Assembly: GCA_963931925.1 (NCBI GenBank)
Contig: OZ007574.1
Location: 31,133,264 to 31,197,263, forward strand
Length of the DNA stretch: 64,000 nucleotides
From: Onchidella celtica
Taxonomy: Eukaryota > Mollusca > Gastropoda > Systellommatophora > Onchidiidae
Direction: 5' to 3'
In this document: piece after piece, positions 1 to 12,950 of the stretch
How positions within the stretch are numbered: the stretch's first letter is position 1
How the letters are laid out: every line of letters begins with the position of its first letter
Made by a program: the position numbers and the translations under genes
Notes under the pieces: model-generated
The model's database searches: none
What the model was told of the DNA's origin: nothing
Seen by the model: only the letters and a program-made list of their open reading frames with translations

Positions 1-788
1 CTGCGTTTGAGGCTGAGGAAGACAACCTTCATAAACAATGTCTATAACGGAGGTAGGCCGAGAGAGAGAGAAAGAGACAGAGAGAGAGAGAAGGAGAGCG
101 AGGTAAGTGTAATATATGACAGCCGAGTCCCAAAAGCTCAAGTCCGCAAGCAGGCCAAGTCCGTGATTGAAAGGCACCGGTTATAAGGCGTGTTGGCTAC
201 GTCTCTCTATCAGCCTGCTCAAACCAGACAATGTTTACGATTTTTTCAGCTCTCTGTTTTACTCCCACCCCAACCCCAACCGCACCCCTCTCACTCTCAC
301 TACCCTCATCACCCTCCCTATCTGTTCGTTTTTTTCTGGCCCTTTTTCGTCTTATCTTCTGCCCTCTCTGAGCTGGAAGAAGCGCGTCCTTCTGTCGATC
401 GCGGTCTCTTTGCTCGAAAGAGGTCCAGCGGGGTTTAGTTTCTTGTGAGCACGGTTTTTGCTCTTTCGATAGCCCACTTTTTCTTGGTCAGGCCTGACCT
501 GTGTATTGATTTCTTTTGGTCTATTTTTGTCCTCTTCCCTTTGTGTTTTGTCCACCTCCAGCTGATCCTGTGCTCTTGTATCTATTGTTTTTGTCTTGGC
601 CACCTCTTTCCCTTGCTCCCTGTAGGCCTAGTACAGGAATGCCAGAAAGTGTGTCCATACTTTAGCTGTTTTGGGAAGTGGGGATGCGGGAAGGTCAATA
701 TTTATAAAAAAAACCTCCCCCCCGGTCTTGGAGCTAGTTAATGCCCTCTTGTCATCCCGGTAGTTTTCGTCTTTAATATCCGATCTGC
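1..788. other. No gene recognised; GA-rich tract near the start
   Basis: I see no gene here. A purine-rich GA microsatellite lies at about 59-103. The longer open frames (for example 167-448 plus and 352-603 minus) overlap on both strands, are pyrimidine- or purine-biased and match no family I know. Confidence 0.4.
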
Positions 789-923
789 GGCCGAATGCAT
801 AATCAATGCGTAAACTAAAGTAAATACGTTAACTGGTGTTAACGCAAGAAATGAATACAATTTCTCGTGTTGACACCAGTTAACGTATTTACTTTAGTTC
901 ACGCATTGATTATGCATACGGCC
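789..923. mobile_element. Fold-back MITE (hairpin of about 60-bp arms)
   Basis: The arms at 789-851 and 861-923 are near-perfect reverse complements, separated by a loop of about 10 bases. The outer end reads GGCCGTATGCATAATCAATG on the right arm (read inward), with a one-base variant on the left. A stem this long with no open frame is typical of a non-autonomous DNA transposon. The last bases of the arm also occur at both ends of the element at 37.7-38.2 kb. The superfamily cannot be told because I see no clear target duplication. Confidence 0.7.
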
Positions 924-3095
924 ACTGGTGGCCACCCCTAGCTTCTTTAGCGTGCACTCTATCTCACTACTGAAGACAGATATGGTCACGTTTCTAATAA
1001 TAAGTTTTGTGGTGGGCCTCTCCCCTCCCCCCCGACACTGTAAAGGGTTTTTCAAAGAAGTCTAGAATGGTAACTGACGGCCCCTCCCAGTTCCATACCC
1101 TCTACAATCAGTTTTCTCCGCGCTTCCTGGGATAGAGGGTATAAATTATATCCTCTATAATCCGGAAATCTTTTGGGCTCTACTGATAAACCCCTCACCT
1201 GTTATGTCTTCGCACGCCCTGCATATCTCAAGGCCACCTACGGGTTTCATGGTGTCCGGGATTATTGCCCGGTCTTGAGCAAAACAAGCCGGTACGACTG
1301 GGGCGGACGCCATGTTTACCTTGCCTCGGGTTGAACCAGAGATGTCTCAGTGTAAAATATCTCTGGGTTGTACACACACACGATTAGAGTACACGTACAA
1401 ATGAAAGAGAAGACTTACCTTCACCTAGTCTTACCAAAAAACTACTATAATCCACACGAAGAAGATTTTACACCACCACGCACTCACAATTCACGGAGAA
1501 TACTAAACTACCACTATGTTTAACACAGAGAAATTCAGCGCGATCGGCCTCGATCGTCATTCACCGGAAGTCGTACGTGCAAACATTCATTTCGAACAAA
1601 AATTATTCTTTAATAATATTTTTTTTTTTAGCCGCAAAAATAGAGACGCATTTTCATCGAGTACAATAAAAAGCATAATCGGAAATTTCGTCCTTGACCT
1701 CTCTTTACATATTGGTGGTCGAAAATCAACGTTATCACATCTGTGTATTTCTACGTGAAATTGTGTAACAGTAAGCCCTATTAGACATTACATCAAATCC
1801 AAATGCCGTTTCAATGTAGCCTACATCTAGATATCCGGGTGGGCTTGGTACGTGGAAAATTTGCAAGATTTATCTTGCGCGGGTCGGCTCGTCTATATAA
1901 TTCACAAAATCTAGACCTTGGAACTCCAAAGGCATTTTTTTTAAAAATCACCTGTGTCACGAGCCGCATGAGCTCTTTTTTCTGTTAGTCATGGGTTGGT
2001 TTATTTGGGAGAATATGAAACGCGTTTAGCTATTAATCGAGCCACGGATTTCGTGATGAGGGATGTGTGAGTGAAGTTTGTAAACATTAAGTTAACCCTT
2101 TGATTTTGGTGTGCGTGTGAGATTTTCTTGTTTACATAGTAGGATTGTAGAAGTTCGAGCGTAGGTTTTTGAGTTGTGTACATATCCTTTTGAGAAAGCA
2201 GTTAGGGTTAACTGAAAGACAAACTTGTGTTTGTCGTGGCTAGGTCCTCGATCGTCCAATCGGGAGGGGGACCCTTAGTAACCATCGGGGGGTATAAAAG
2301 CTAACACACGTACTAAGATCAGTGAATTCATATTTCGAGCATTTGGGGAAAGGACGAGTCACGGGAGCCTCCTACCTGAGTGGAGATGACAGACAGAAAG
2401 ATTCGCACTGTGAGAGACCTGGACAGTGACGAAGCCTCTGTGCACCAGGCTTAAGTGTGCACATCGCTTACATTGGACTCTCTCACTCGCAAAACATAGC
2501 GAGCGAGGAAATGGTGAGATCCCTCGTATGTGTTCGTGCCAGGAACTGTGACAGTTTTTCCGTCACCCCATTGTGACGAAGAGAAGGACATTGACTTTAC
2601 TTTTACTAGATGTGTAATGAGCTGTTAGATTGTGTTTGAGATTGAACTATGTTCATTTCCCAGCTGTATACTTCTTAGTGTGGAGCAGCATAGATATTTT
2701 GTAAAATGTATTACTGTGAAAATTATTAGTGAGTGCTGCTACGCTTTATGAGTCAGTCAATTATCTGATTAGGTGCTATTACTTGTTTACACCGGTGTCC
2801 TTTAGGAAACGTAGTCCTGGACAGGCGCACTTAAAGAGTGCATAGTACAATACTTTCTTTCTATACCCTATTTTAGATAGACTTGCTGGACTTTCTGTAG
2901 TCGATGACTTTTATGTAATATCTATGATTGTGATTACCGTAAATTATGCAGTCGAATGTTGTATTATGATTATATGGCCCGTCAGGCCTGAACATCAGTA
3001 ATCCTGTGTTGCTTAGTTATTGAGGTATGAATGTTTCGGGTGTGAGTCAACGAGCTGTGTTCACATCTACTATATCCACCAAATCCCACCTCTGA
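924..3095. other. No gene recognised; isolated TATA and CCAAT motifs
   Basis: No gene is supportable. A promoter-like stretch has CCAAT at about 2254 and TATAAAAG at about 2292, about 36 bases apart, but no coding exon follows that I can recognise. The short frame at 1516-1758 shows no known motif. Confidence 0.3.
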
Positions 3096-3540
3096 CAACC
3101 TGCAGTAACCAAATTTTGCATTTAGGTTTCAAATACCGCAAAAAGTGCGCCAAAGCTCGGATTTTTTAAAATTGGTTTTGTTTTTCACTTTTTTTTTTTG
3201 CGTTTGCTTTGCCTCGTTTAAACTTGACTTTTAGGAGTCCAAAAAATACAAGGCGCTTAGTAACTTGTAGATCTGCCTAATACAGGGTATCCACCGTTAG
3301 AAACACACATGTATCACCAATTCTCGACCTTTGAACGCTGAAGGCTTTTTTAATTGGGCCACCTGCAGGAACCAACTTTTGCATCTAAGTTTCAAAATAT
3401 ATACCGTAGAGGGTGCACTGAAATTGGATTTTTTTTTCAATTTTTATTTTCAATGTTTTTGCGCTTTTGCTTTGTGTCATTTTAGGTTGTATATCATAAG
3501 TCCAAATTATACAAAGGCAGTGAATAAGATTTAGAGCTAC
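3096..3540. repeat. Two adjacent copies of a dispersed repeat (family R)
   Basis: Copies at about 3096-3290 and 3306-3540 share wording around 'gcaaccaa.ttttgcat.taggtttcaaataccg' (gaps as dots), followed by a T-rich stretch. A third copy lies at about 38,343-38,460. They are in the same orientation and diverged by many substitutions. Family R may be the body of the retroposon whose tRNA-like head is at about 3.7 kb, because the phrase TATCCACC.TTAGAA occurs both at 3288 and at 3750. Confidence 0.55.
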
Positions 3541-3675
3541 CTACCTAGTAAGTCAATATAGGTGAGCAGAAGCTCGGGGGGAGGCAGAGCACTAGGATAA
3601 CAGTTCAAGAGAAAATAAGTATCAGGCGGACGAAGGTTGTAGTGCCTAGTTAGTGCTCGGGAAAGCAAAGCGGGA

Positions 3676-3790
3676 GTGAAAGACGGAAGAAAGAAAAATG
3701 ATCAAGATGGGACTAGAACCCGCGACCTCTGCTACGGAAAGGTAGGTTATCCACCATTAGAACCGCACAACCATGTCAGTTCTATAGCGG
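3676..3790 (-). mobile_element. tRNA-derived SINE head (probable)
   Basis: Read on the minus strand, the segment has a Pol III B-box-like GGTTCTAGTCC at about 3710-3720. Upstream of it is an A-box-like TGGTGGATAACC about 40 bases away, giving tRNA-like spacing. It does not fold into an intact tRNA, so I call it a SINE head rather than a tRNA gene. Confidence 0.4.
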
Positions 3791-4728
3791 TTTTTAAAGC
3801 TGGAACAGAAAATGCATCAAACCCGTATCTTACCCTTCACATAGAAAAACTGGTATCTCCTAAAGGTTGTAACGTTCAAGTCGAAAGGTGGGGCACATGG
3901 TTATCTGCTTGGCGGTCAGCAGTCAAGTGACCAGCTGCGGAAGCTGTAGCGTAGCGTGGGTTTCCAGCGACCGGGGCGAAGGCAAGCATTGCGCCCATCG
4001 ATCCGTGTGCCGTTAGCACTCCCTGAATCCCTTCCACCAGTCCAGTATTGAACCCCTCACCGCCCAAGCACAGTCATGTATTATGAGACAATACTGACGT
4101 AATAAAAGTACAACGCACTTAATGCTAGTATACTGAAATTTATTCAAAGTCGCATCTGTGCAAAATTTTCAATATCAGTATTGAAATTAATCTCTCTCAA
4201 GTGGCAGTATTGCTAGGTTATTCAGTCTTTCTTCCCTCATTGTAGACCTCTGACAATATTATTTTGATTAATCTAAGTTTTGAGAAACTTATTTTTTTGC
4301 TAGCAGTTGAAACAGTGATAGATCTAGTTCTGAAATTTTGGACTCCTATACATTGTGCGCCCGTGGAAACCGCCCCCGAGGTCAAGACCACACTTCACCA
4401 CTGGACGGAAGTAGTAGCCTTTATCTCACCGGCGGAGTGACTAAGGTTGACCTGCAGCGTTTCTCTTCTGCCAGCACCGCCCCAGTCTCTAACAAAGTTC
4501 ATGCTGACATAAACCAGTCACAGAACCTACAATGTCCAGACATCATAATTATCTTCATTGAGAGTGGGGGAGGTGGGGGGGGGGGGTCGTGTGAAACGCA
4601 GTCACTGACATTATTATCACGGAACTGCCAGGAATCATTAAATCAATTCAGATAGCATGGTGATTCACAGCTATTGAGAGAGAGACAGAGAGAGAGAGAG
4701 AGGAAAGGGGAGGGGGGGGGGCAGGGGC
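3791..4728. other. No gene recognised; GA and poly-G tracts
   Basis: No coding signal is seen. A poly-G run lies at about 4576-4586 and a GA tract at about 4676-4710. Confidence 0.35.
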
Positions 4729-6332
<1,604 letters not shown>

Positions 6333-6698
6333 CCCATTATATTACATATATATTTACAGAGAAAAAAAAAAAGTCAAATATGTATGAATCAAAGAATAAT
6401 TTTATATGACAAATAAAAAAATGATAAATAAAAAAAGAATGTATACGTTAGTATTGATTAAAAAATCTTTAGAATAATAAGTGCAATACGCTAGAATAAT
6501 TAGTGCAATAATTACGCCTTTGTTTTTGTGGACTCTCACGATGTTGTAAGCTTTGTCAGTTTTTGGTTGTTTGTTTGTTTATTTGTTTCTTCGTGCAGTT
6601 TCTTAACCCTTTCCTCTTTCTTTCACATCTTCCAAAACCTGGAAAGCAAAAAGATTCACAGATACTGAAACCATGTTATAATACCTTAAATCTTTTCG

Positions 6699-7178
6699 TC
6701 TTGCCTTGCTCTCAGTAACTTGAAAGTCCCATGGATTTTTTCACAGTATATTTACCCAGTCTGCGATTTAACTTACTCAGCTTTTTCTTTCTGCAGTCCG
6801 AGCATAATATACTTTTTTAAATTTTACATGCTATTGCTCGTTATCAATCGCAAACGGCAATGGCGTTAGGCTTTGCTCTTAGTAATTTGAAAGTGCCAAA
6901 GATTTGTCTCAGTGTCTTCACACAGTCTGCGATTTAACTTACCCAGCTTTCTCTTTCTGCAGTCTGAGCATGATATTTTACATACTATTGCTCGTCATCA
7001 ACCGCAAACTGCAATGGCGTTAGGCTTTGCTCTTAGTAATTTGAAAGTGCCAAAGATTTGTCTCAGTGTCTTCACACAGTCTGCGATTTAACTTACCCAG
7101 CTTTCTCTTTCTGCAGCCTGAGCATGATATTTTACATACTATTGCTCGTCATCAACCGCAAACGGCAGTGGCATTAGG
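6699..7178. repeat. Three-copy tandem repeat, period about 154 bp
   Basis: The phrase GGCTTTGCTCTTAGTAA occurs at about 6869 and 7023 (period 154). A diverged first copy starts near 6700 and is about 13 bases longer. The second and third copies are nearly identical. Each unit contains a pyrimidine-rich TTTCTCTTTCTGCAG that resembles a splice acceptor. The array abuts the GIMAP fragment at 7205. Confidence 0.8.
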
Positions 7179-7204
7179 CCCAAAATAAAATGTGTCTATC
7201 AGAT

Positions 7205-7552
7205 TCAACAAGTGACGAATTCTGACGCGTTGTCAAATAGAATCACCCTCTTTCCACCTTCTGCGTAAAGGTTGGCAGAATTCCCACCTTGTCCCTCACA
7301 CCATGCATCAACTGTTTTTCCCTCCTCGTCATCTAGAAAGTCATTCCCTCTTGTCAAACATAAAATTGCACGTTTAGTAATAAATTCCTCGCCAAAGTTG
7401 CGCTTCAGAGGGTCAATGACATCAACATCTGCCTGAGTAAATCGCTCATTATGTGGTTTGACAATCAGGATGGCGTGGAACCCTCGTGGACTGAAAGTGA
7501 CAGCGTTACTCATGGCAACTACCATCAGCTTAAAGCCTTCGGTTGCTCCGAG
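7205..7552 (-). pseudogene. AIG1/GIMAP-type GTPase fragment
   Basis: The minus-strand frame encodes the middle and end of an AIG1 (GIMAP) guanine-nucleotide-binding domain. Visible landmarks are GFHAILIV, then NERFTQADVDVI, LKRNFGEEF, the stretch ILCLTRGNDF where the family has its G4-like T-x-G-D region, and KRVILFDN near the end. In this family these segments follow the P-loop and switch regions. The P-loop (GxxGxGKS) is not found upstream: the frame is closed by a TGA at 7553-7555, and the next DNA is a plus-strand LINE fragment. It ends shortly after FDN, so membrane-anchor or coiled-coil parts are also absent. It may be one exon of a split gene, but with no P-loop exon within reach on this strand a gene relic is more likely. 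GIMAP genes are often expanded in molluscs. Confidence 0.65.
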
Positions 7553-7704
7553 TCATCGGTGTTTGACCCAGCATGGCCTTCACTCTGAACGCATGGGACA
7601 ACTCAAACCATTACACATTCGGTCTTTTTGATGTGAATCATAAATGTAGGATGTATCTTAATTTACACCGAATAAATAAATATTCAACGTGTGTATACAG
7701 GAAG

Positions 7705-8015
7705 ACAAATGAAGAAGTGTTGAGACAAGCAGAGGAAAAGGGAAAACTCCTAAACAAGGACTTTGGTCAGAAAAAGACAGGGAACATTTTTTGGACATGT
7801 AATGAGAAGACGAGGACTAGAACATTTAGTAACAATAGGGAAATTCAGTGGAAGAAGAAGCCGCGGACGACAAAGGATAAGATGCAGGACGACCTAATAA
7901 AGGCCTGGCTGGGAATGCACACCACCAACGACGCCATCAGGGCTACGGAAGATCGCGAGAGATGGAGGGTCATGATCGCCAACGCCTACCGGCAGGGCAC
8001 TGAATGAATGAATGA
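7705..8015 (+). mobile_element. LINE 3' fragment with (ATGA)n tail
   Basis: The frame ending at 8007 contains TNEEVLRQAEEKGKLLN and then, close to its stop, AIRATEDRERWRVMIANAY. Both are signatures of the C-terminus of LINE (RTE-like) reverse transcriptase proteins, downstream of the RT domain. The stop is followed at once by an ATGA repeat, the usual simple-repeat tail of such elements. The RT core is missing, so this is a 5'-truncated copy. The first part of the frame (7573-7700) is unrelated flanking sequence. Confidence 0.7.
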
Positions 8016-8570
8016 ATATAGATTGGAGGCACCCAGTAACATGAGGGAAAAAAAAAAGCGAGATTATTGACGGGCCAGTGTTGTACAGTCACACATAGGG
8101 TAATGACAGTTGCTCACCTTATTCAGTCTCGTTCAGGGAAATTACTTGAACCTTGTTTATCTGATTCAGAACTCCAGCATTCAATTTAGAAATCTGTGAA
8201 ACAGGTTCATTTGAGAAGTCAGAGGCGGGTGGGGAGTTCCATACAAACAAAATTACAAGCAAGAATTCATCCCCCCCCCCCCCCAAAAGAATACAGGGAG
8301 TTAAATAGAACTGAATAAGAAAAAAGTTAACAAATGGACAATTATAGTGTTTGGTCGCATAACGAACATTACGACTTGCTTTGGACATTGGAGAGCTGTA
8401 TGACGTCACGACCATTCCACAATTGCTTAAGTCATTTTTCTGGTGTTTTGAGATGAAATGTTTACCTTAATCAGACAGTCACCTTGCACTGTCCAACAGT
8501 TACATTGTTTTGTTTCATTTGATTTATGAGCTTTTTATGAAAACCCACGTCCACCTAAACCATCATTTAC

Positions 8571-8685
8571 ACTGTTGTTAGGGGAGCGTAGTCCAATGAC
8601 AAAGCTAAATTGAGAAAATACTGGGCTGTGTTCACTGCTCAGCTATAGCTTTCTTTGTAAAATACTACGCCCCCCTAACAACAGT
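8571..8685. mobile_element. Small palindromic MITE
   Basis: ACTGTTGTTAGGGG at 8571 continues to GCGTAGT. It is mirrored as its reverse complement at 8664-8685 with one mismatch over 22 bases. A second, weaker pairing (ACAAAGCTA against TAGCTTTCTTTGT) lies inside, so the 115 bases fold as a hairpin. There is no coding content. Confidence 0.6.
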
Positions 8686-8880
8686 TACCACAGTATTCGA
8701 AGTAAACAGTTTTCTTTGATTTTCATCAAACACCAAACATGACTTTGGCAATTGTAGAATGACCTTGACGATAAGACACCGGCGGTCACCGAGAAAGATA
8801 GACGCCAGTGACATAGGGCTACAGTGGCAGAATTGGCCAGTATCAGATTTATTATTATTTTTTAATTATTATTATTTTTA

Positions 8881-9155
8881 TATTTTTGTATACTTCTTTT
8901 AATCTCATTTGGGAAATTTGCCTTAGTATCATTGCAGCCCAGTTACAACTAGAGCAGGCATGTCGTTGTCACAGTGCAGCGCCGGTCGGTTGTTGTTGGT
9001 TTTTTTTTTGGGGGGGGGGGCAGGGGGGGGGGTGGTAGGGATATATTTTATCTAATTTTGCCCGGGCAGCGGCCTGTTGGGTCTGCCCTTCTCGATTTCC
9101 AACCCCCAAGATATCACTAACGTGCGTAACGTACTAGAGTGCACTGACAATTTGT
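8881..9155 (-). mobile_element. SINE family A copy, head degraded
   Basis: It carries the family A body phrases GCAGCCCAGTTA, GCCCGGGCAGCGGCCTG and TTTCCAAC..CCAAG.TATC. The same body occurs at 34.2, 46.8 and 51.9 kb, and the last two copies keep a tRNA-like head on the minus strand. A poly-G/T tract (9000-9035) interrupts this copy. Confidence 0.6.
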
Positions 9156-10859
9156 CTGATCCAACTCGGCACGAATTTTCAAGACTTCAATTAAAATAAT
9201 GAGAGACTAATCTAGAAAGCACGTTGTTAAAACATTTCAGCATCGCCTTTCATGTTTGAAACACGTAAGATTGGATCCGGCTCAGGAAAGAACTGCACTT
9301 TTGCGACCTATTATTTTAGCTGATGGCCGGGGCCGGGGACTTGTTATTGAGACAGGAATTTAATGGTATCAGAGAGAGACACATACTGTCATGGAGCCGT
9401 AAGGCGCCGCAAATTTCCGAGTATTATTATTTTTGTACGATTCTGGCCAGTGAATTTCTTTGTTTAGTTTTTTTTTTCATGAGTGCTTTTCGTGTTTGGA
9501 TTTGGCTCTGAGAAAATGGGACCATAATGAAAAGAGGCGAATGGAAATATTATCTTTAATGTGAGAGAGAAATTGAGTGTCACAGTAATGCCAGGCAGCA
9601 AACATGACTGATGTGTGTATTTGTTACATAGCTACGCTTTTGCGCTTTTCAAGTTGTTGTTTTTGAAATTGAATTGCCATCACAAAATGACACAAATTAC
9701 TTTCCCCCAGATGAAAAGAGAGAAGAAAAAAAAATCACTAATTCTTTTTCCTGCGCTGGGGAGGTTGGGGGGGGGGGGGGTCCTTCAAAGATCTGTACAT
9801 TTAATATTAATTCATTCATTAATGCAGTTGATTCGAAAATGGACAACGTAACGCATTGGAAAAATAATAACTATTCTTTCAGTCTCAACGGGAGGAAAAA
9901 GTACACCAGAAATTAGTGAGTTATGACTTGGACATGGATATTATTTGGAGGTAAAGAGGAGGCAGCTCAAAATTAGCTCAGAGGTTTTCAGGAATGGCGT
10001 TTGCTTTATAGGTAATATAATCAATAAGTGCAGGAAATGGATTGCACGATTGCACTTCTGATAGGAACTGACTCGACATGCCATAATGTCAGATAGCCGA
10101 ATCGCGTTCTAAAGTAGCATGATATTCACCATGTGAGTATCTTTCTAGGATACGGGCCCAACACCATTGCCTTATTAATCCCAGCTCATACTGGAAGCAT
10201 ACCTGTGGTTGCCGTTATCTTTCTGCTGAGATAAGAATGACTGACACCTTACGTTTGAAAAAGGCTTTAAATAGGATCCATAAAGTCGGTGAAATACATC
10301 TAGCAGATCTGAGATATTGTGCTATTTTCATGAAAATGATTCCACTCTTTATACAGGGCCTATGGAGTTAAATGAATGACGCAAAGCAACTACACAGAAG
10401 GATTAACCAGGGCATGTCTAGACGTGCATAGCATGAAAGGAAACTCTACAAACAATACAATAAGTCCAGGGACGCTGGAGGTTGGACACACAAAGATGAA
10501 TGAATCTGTAAACTCTTCACACTCGAGCTTATTTAATATTCAGTTTATCTGCTGGTTACCCAAGAATGATTTATTTCTAGCACAGGAAACATACTCTCTG
10601 TAATTTCATTACAATCACGTTGTTTCTTAGATGGTGTCACTCATTATTCAACATCGTCATTTTAAAAAGTTTAAACACATTTAAACACGCGGTGGCAGGA
10701 ACGTGAGCAGGAATATACATTTCTTTAAAGCATCAGCATCCTCGTCAGAATCACAGAAAAAAATCCCCAGAAAAAAAAAAATCAAAATGATTGAGTGTAT
10801 GTGTTTAACATTGTAAAGAAACCCCTGAAACAATATCACACGATCACGAATCCCTTAGA
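9156..10859. other. No gene recognised
   Basis: AT-rich sequence with a poly-G run near 9770. The short frames show no known domain, and I see no RNA gene. Confidence 0.35.
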
Positions 10860-11130
10860 CTAGACGTCCGTCGGGGCACCTCTGATGATTTTGCAACAAT
10901 CCCTCTCCATTTCCTCTCGGTATTCAGCTTTTTCTGAGCGTCTCTCTGAGTTCCATGCTCGTCCATTCTCTGATGTTGTCTTCCCAACTCTTCTTTTGTC
11001 TGCCTCTTCTTCTTCCTCCCTGGACTTTGCCCTGCAAGATGGTCTTGGCACGGCCTGTTGAACGGGTGATTTGTCCATACCAGCTCAGTTTGCTTTTTCT
11101 GACCAGTGTCAAGAAGTCGGCGTATGACCC
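10860..11130 (-). mobile_element. LINE 3' fragment, frameshifted
   Basis: The minus-strand translation contains FLTLVRKSKLSWYGQ, then TILQGKVQGGRRRGRQKK and WEDNIREWTSMEL. These are close to a widespread invertebrate LINE C-terminal sequence. After 'LRETLRK' the family's remaining residues continue in another frame (EEMERDCCKI, then a stop near 10,860), so at least one indel has occurred. The RT domain is missing. It is a dead 5'-truncated insert. Confidence 0.75.
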
Positions 11131-12164
11131 AATTTCATTTTTGATATATGTACAGTGTACTTCCAAACAATACATCTACTTCCAAATAATAAGTATGTTT
11201 TGCACAAATTAAATGAAGAACTAAAGTCCTATTTTGGTCATCATGCTCCTCAGATCCGACCTATTATTTCCCATGATCTAGGCAAGTTAAATGCTTTTTG
11301 ATGTGTTGTTCGCACAGTTTAGTTTTACATTAACAGTTTCAAGTACAATTTCTTACTTCTAACATCTCTACGGGCGAACATTTTTTAATTTGTTTGGCTT
11401 ACCTGACTGTCTCGAGACACAAGATCATCCAACGAATGTCATGGCACTTGATGGCTAAACATATGAAGAAATGGAAGACTCAGTTGCTGCGAGCCACAGC
11501 CTCTCCAGAAGTAATAGTGGCACCTCAGAAGACTGACGAAGTCTATCCTGTTTCGCAGGAACTTGCTGGGCTGTTTTATACCTCTCTGATGGTAAATCAC
11601 GTGTTTTAACGAAGGCGGTGTCTCAGGGACCGCCCACTTGAATAGTCACCGCCCGCAACTCCACCAGTACTGAGGTCTCAGTTATGAGAAAACCTGTTAA
11701 TCCACAAAAAAAAAAAAAAAAAACTTGAAAATATACGCAGTTACAAATTTTCTGGGGAAAAGTGCTTGGATTTGGCGAAATGAACAAGCTGCAGAGTGGT
11801 AGCCGAGGTTGTTGTATATCTAAAATCGAAGCAGAAATTAAAAAAAAAAAATAGCCACGCTTATTCGCAGACATCTGAGAATAAGATTGGAATCTTATTC
11901 GCAGATGGATTTTGGGTTTTGTGATTTCTATTTAGGAAGAGCTCCTTTAAATAACAATTCTGGTTTGTTTTGTTGAATAATAATAAAATTTTATTATAAG
12001 TTATTATTATTATTATTACTATTAGGCTCTTCTCTCGGCGAGATGGCTCGGTTCGGAGTAACGCATCGTGTTTCTTACGGTAATGATGCCCAAGGTTGAC
12101 TTTTTTTAGCAAATACTTATCGGTTATCGTGGCCTGGGTAGCATTAGAGAGACCCTGCTTAGTA
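11131..12164. other. No gene recognised
   Basis: Contains A-runs at about 11,705 and 11,842 and a short (ATT)n run at about 12,000. The long minus frame over 11,861-12,565 has no recognisable domain. Confidence 0.35.
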
Positions 12165-12270
12165 ACGTTTTTACCCAGGTTCCCCCGGTGGCATGCTAAT
12201 GAGTAAACTCGCCTGCCAAGTTGGTAATGGGAGTTCGAATTTCCGCCAAGAGCTGACTTTTTTTTTCTGT
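12165..12270 (+). mobile_element. tRNA-derived SINE
   Basis: A tRNA-like head on the plus strand has GGTGGCATGCTAATGAG (A-box region) at about 12,188 and GAGTTCGAATTTCC (B-box-like) at 12,231-12,244. The spacing is tRNA-like and a T-run at about 12,257-12,266 follows, as a Pol III terminator would. The acceptor stem does not pair well, so it is not an intact tRNA gene. Confidence 0.55.
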
Positions 12271-12714
12271 TACTTTCTTTTTTCTCTGCTTTTTCCTCAC
12301 TGATCATCGTTGCTTTGCGCCGAAGTACAAAATAGTGATTTTTTTTTTTAATTTGGCCAATTTTGTCGGGTATGAAATCACTGAGAAAGTCAGACCGGGC
12401 AAATAAAAATGAGTTTATCATGCAGACAAAAGTACGAAAACAAAACAAGACAAATAGCTGAAGCAGAAAAACCCCCAAAAATACATTTTCAGTAAGTACA
12501 GAATAGGTCCTGGTTACCGTAGAGAGAGATGAGCTGTTCAGTTCGCACTGGCTAAAAGAAATCATCTATTTTACATGTTTAGAATTTGATTTAAGCACTT
12601 TGAAAAAAGAAAAACATGGTCGTGGAAACATGTATAAACATGGCCCAGTTGTGCGATTCTTTTTCCTACCAGCTTTAGCAAATATTCAGCAGCAGCACAC
12701 CCCCGAACACAGTC
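12271..12714. other. No gene recognised
   Basis: Simple T-rich and A-rich sequence with no supported feature. Confidence 0.3.
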
Positions 12715-12950
12715 CATCGGCTGAAGGATTTCTCGTCCTATCAAACACTGCCATGGGTGCTGCATATCTCTGGACTGTGCCTGATATAACTCTGAACGTC
12801 ACCGAAACTCCCTGGGATGTATTGGAGCTGTCCTGTGTTTGGGGTGGGGGGGGGGAGGGGGGGGAGGTTGCTGCTCCGCTCCTGAATTTGCTAAATCTTG
12901 CACGGAAAAAAAAATCACGCCTCCCGGTTCTCCCCTGCATCCAATGAAAA
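12715..12950 (+). repeat. Dispersed repeat D, copy 1
   Basis: The segment shares a co-linear stretch of about 190 bases with 14,590-14,790. Shared phrases are ACACTGCCATGGGTGCTGCA, TCTCTGGACTGTGCCTGATA and GAGCTGTCCTGTGTTTGGGG. A G-run expansion at 12,840-12,866 is present here but not in copy 2. No frame is conserved between the copies, so this is a repeat rather than a gene duplicate. Confidence 0.7.

Noticed and set aside
2079..2791. Solo LTR suggested by TGTAAACA at 2079, TGTTTACA at 2784 and a TATAAAAG between
   Set aside because: The flanking five bases do not match (AAGTT against CCGGT), and no second copy is in the window.
3676..3790. tRNA gene
   Set aside because: Only the box motifs are tRNA-like; the stems do not pair, so a SINE head is more likely.
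11861..12565. 234-codon minus-strand frame
   Set aside because: It runs across A/T homopolymers and over a plus-strand SINE, with low-complexity content and no motif.
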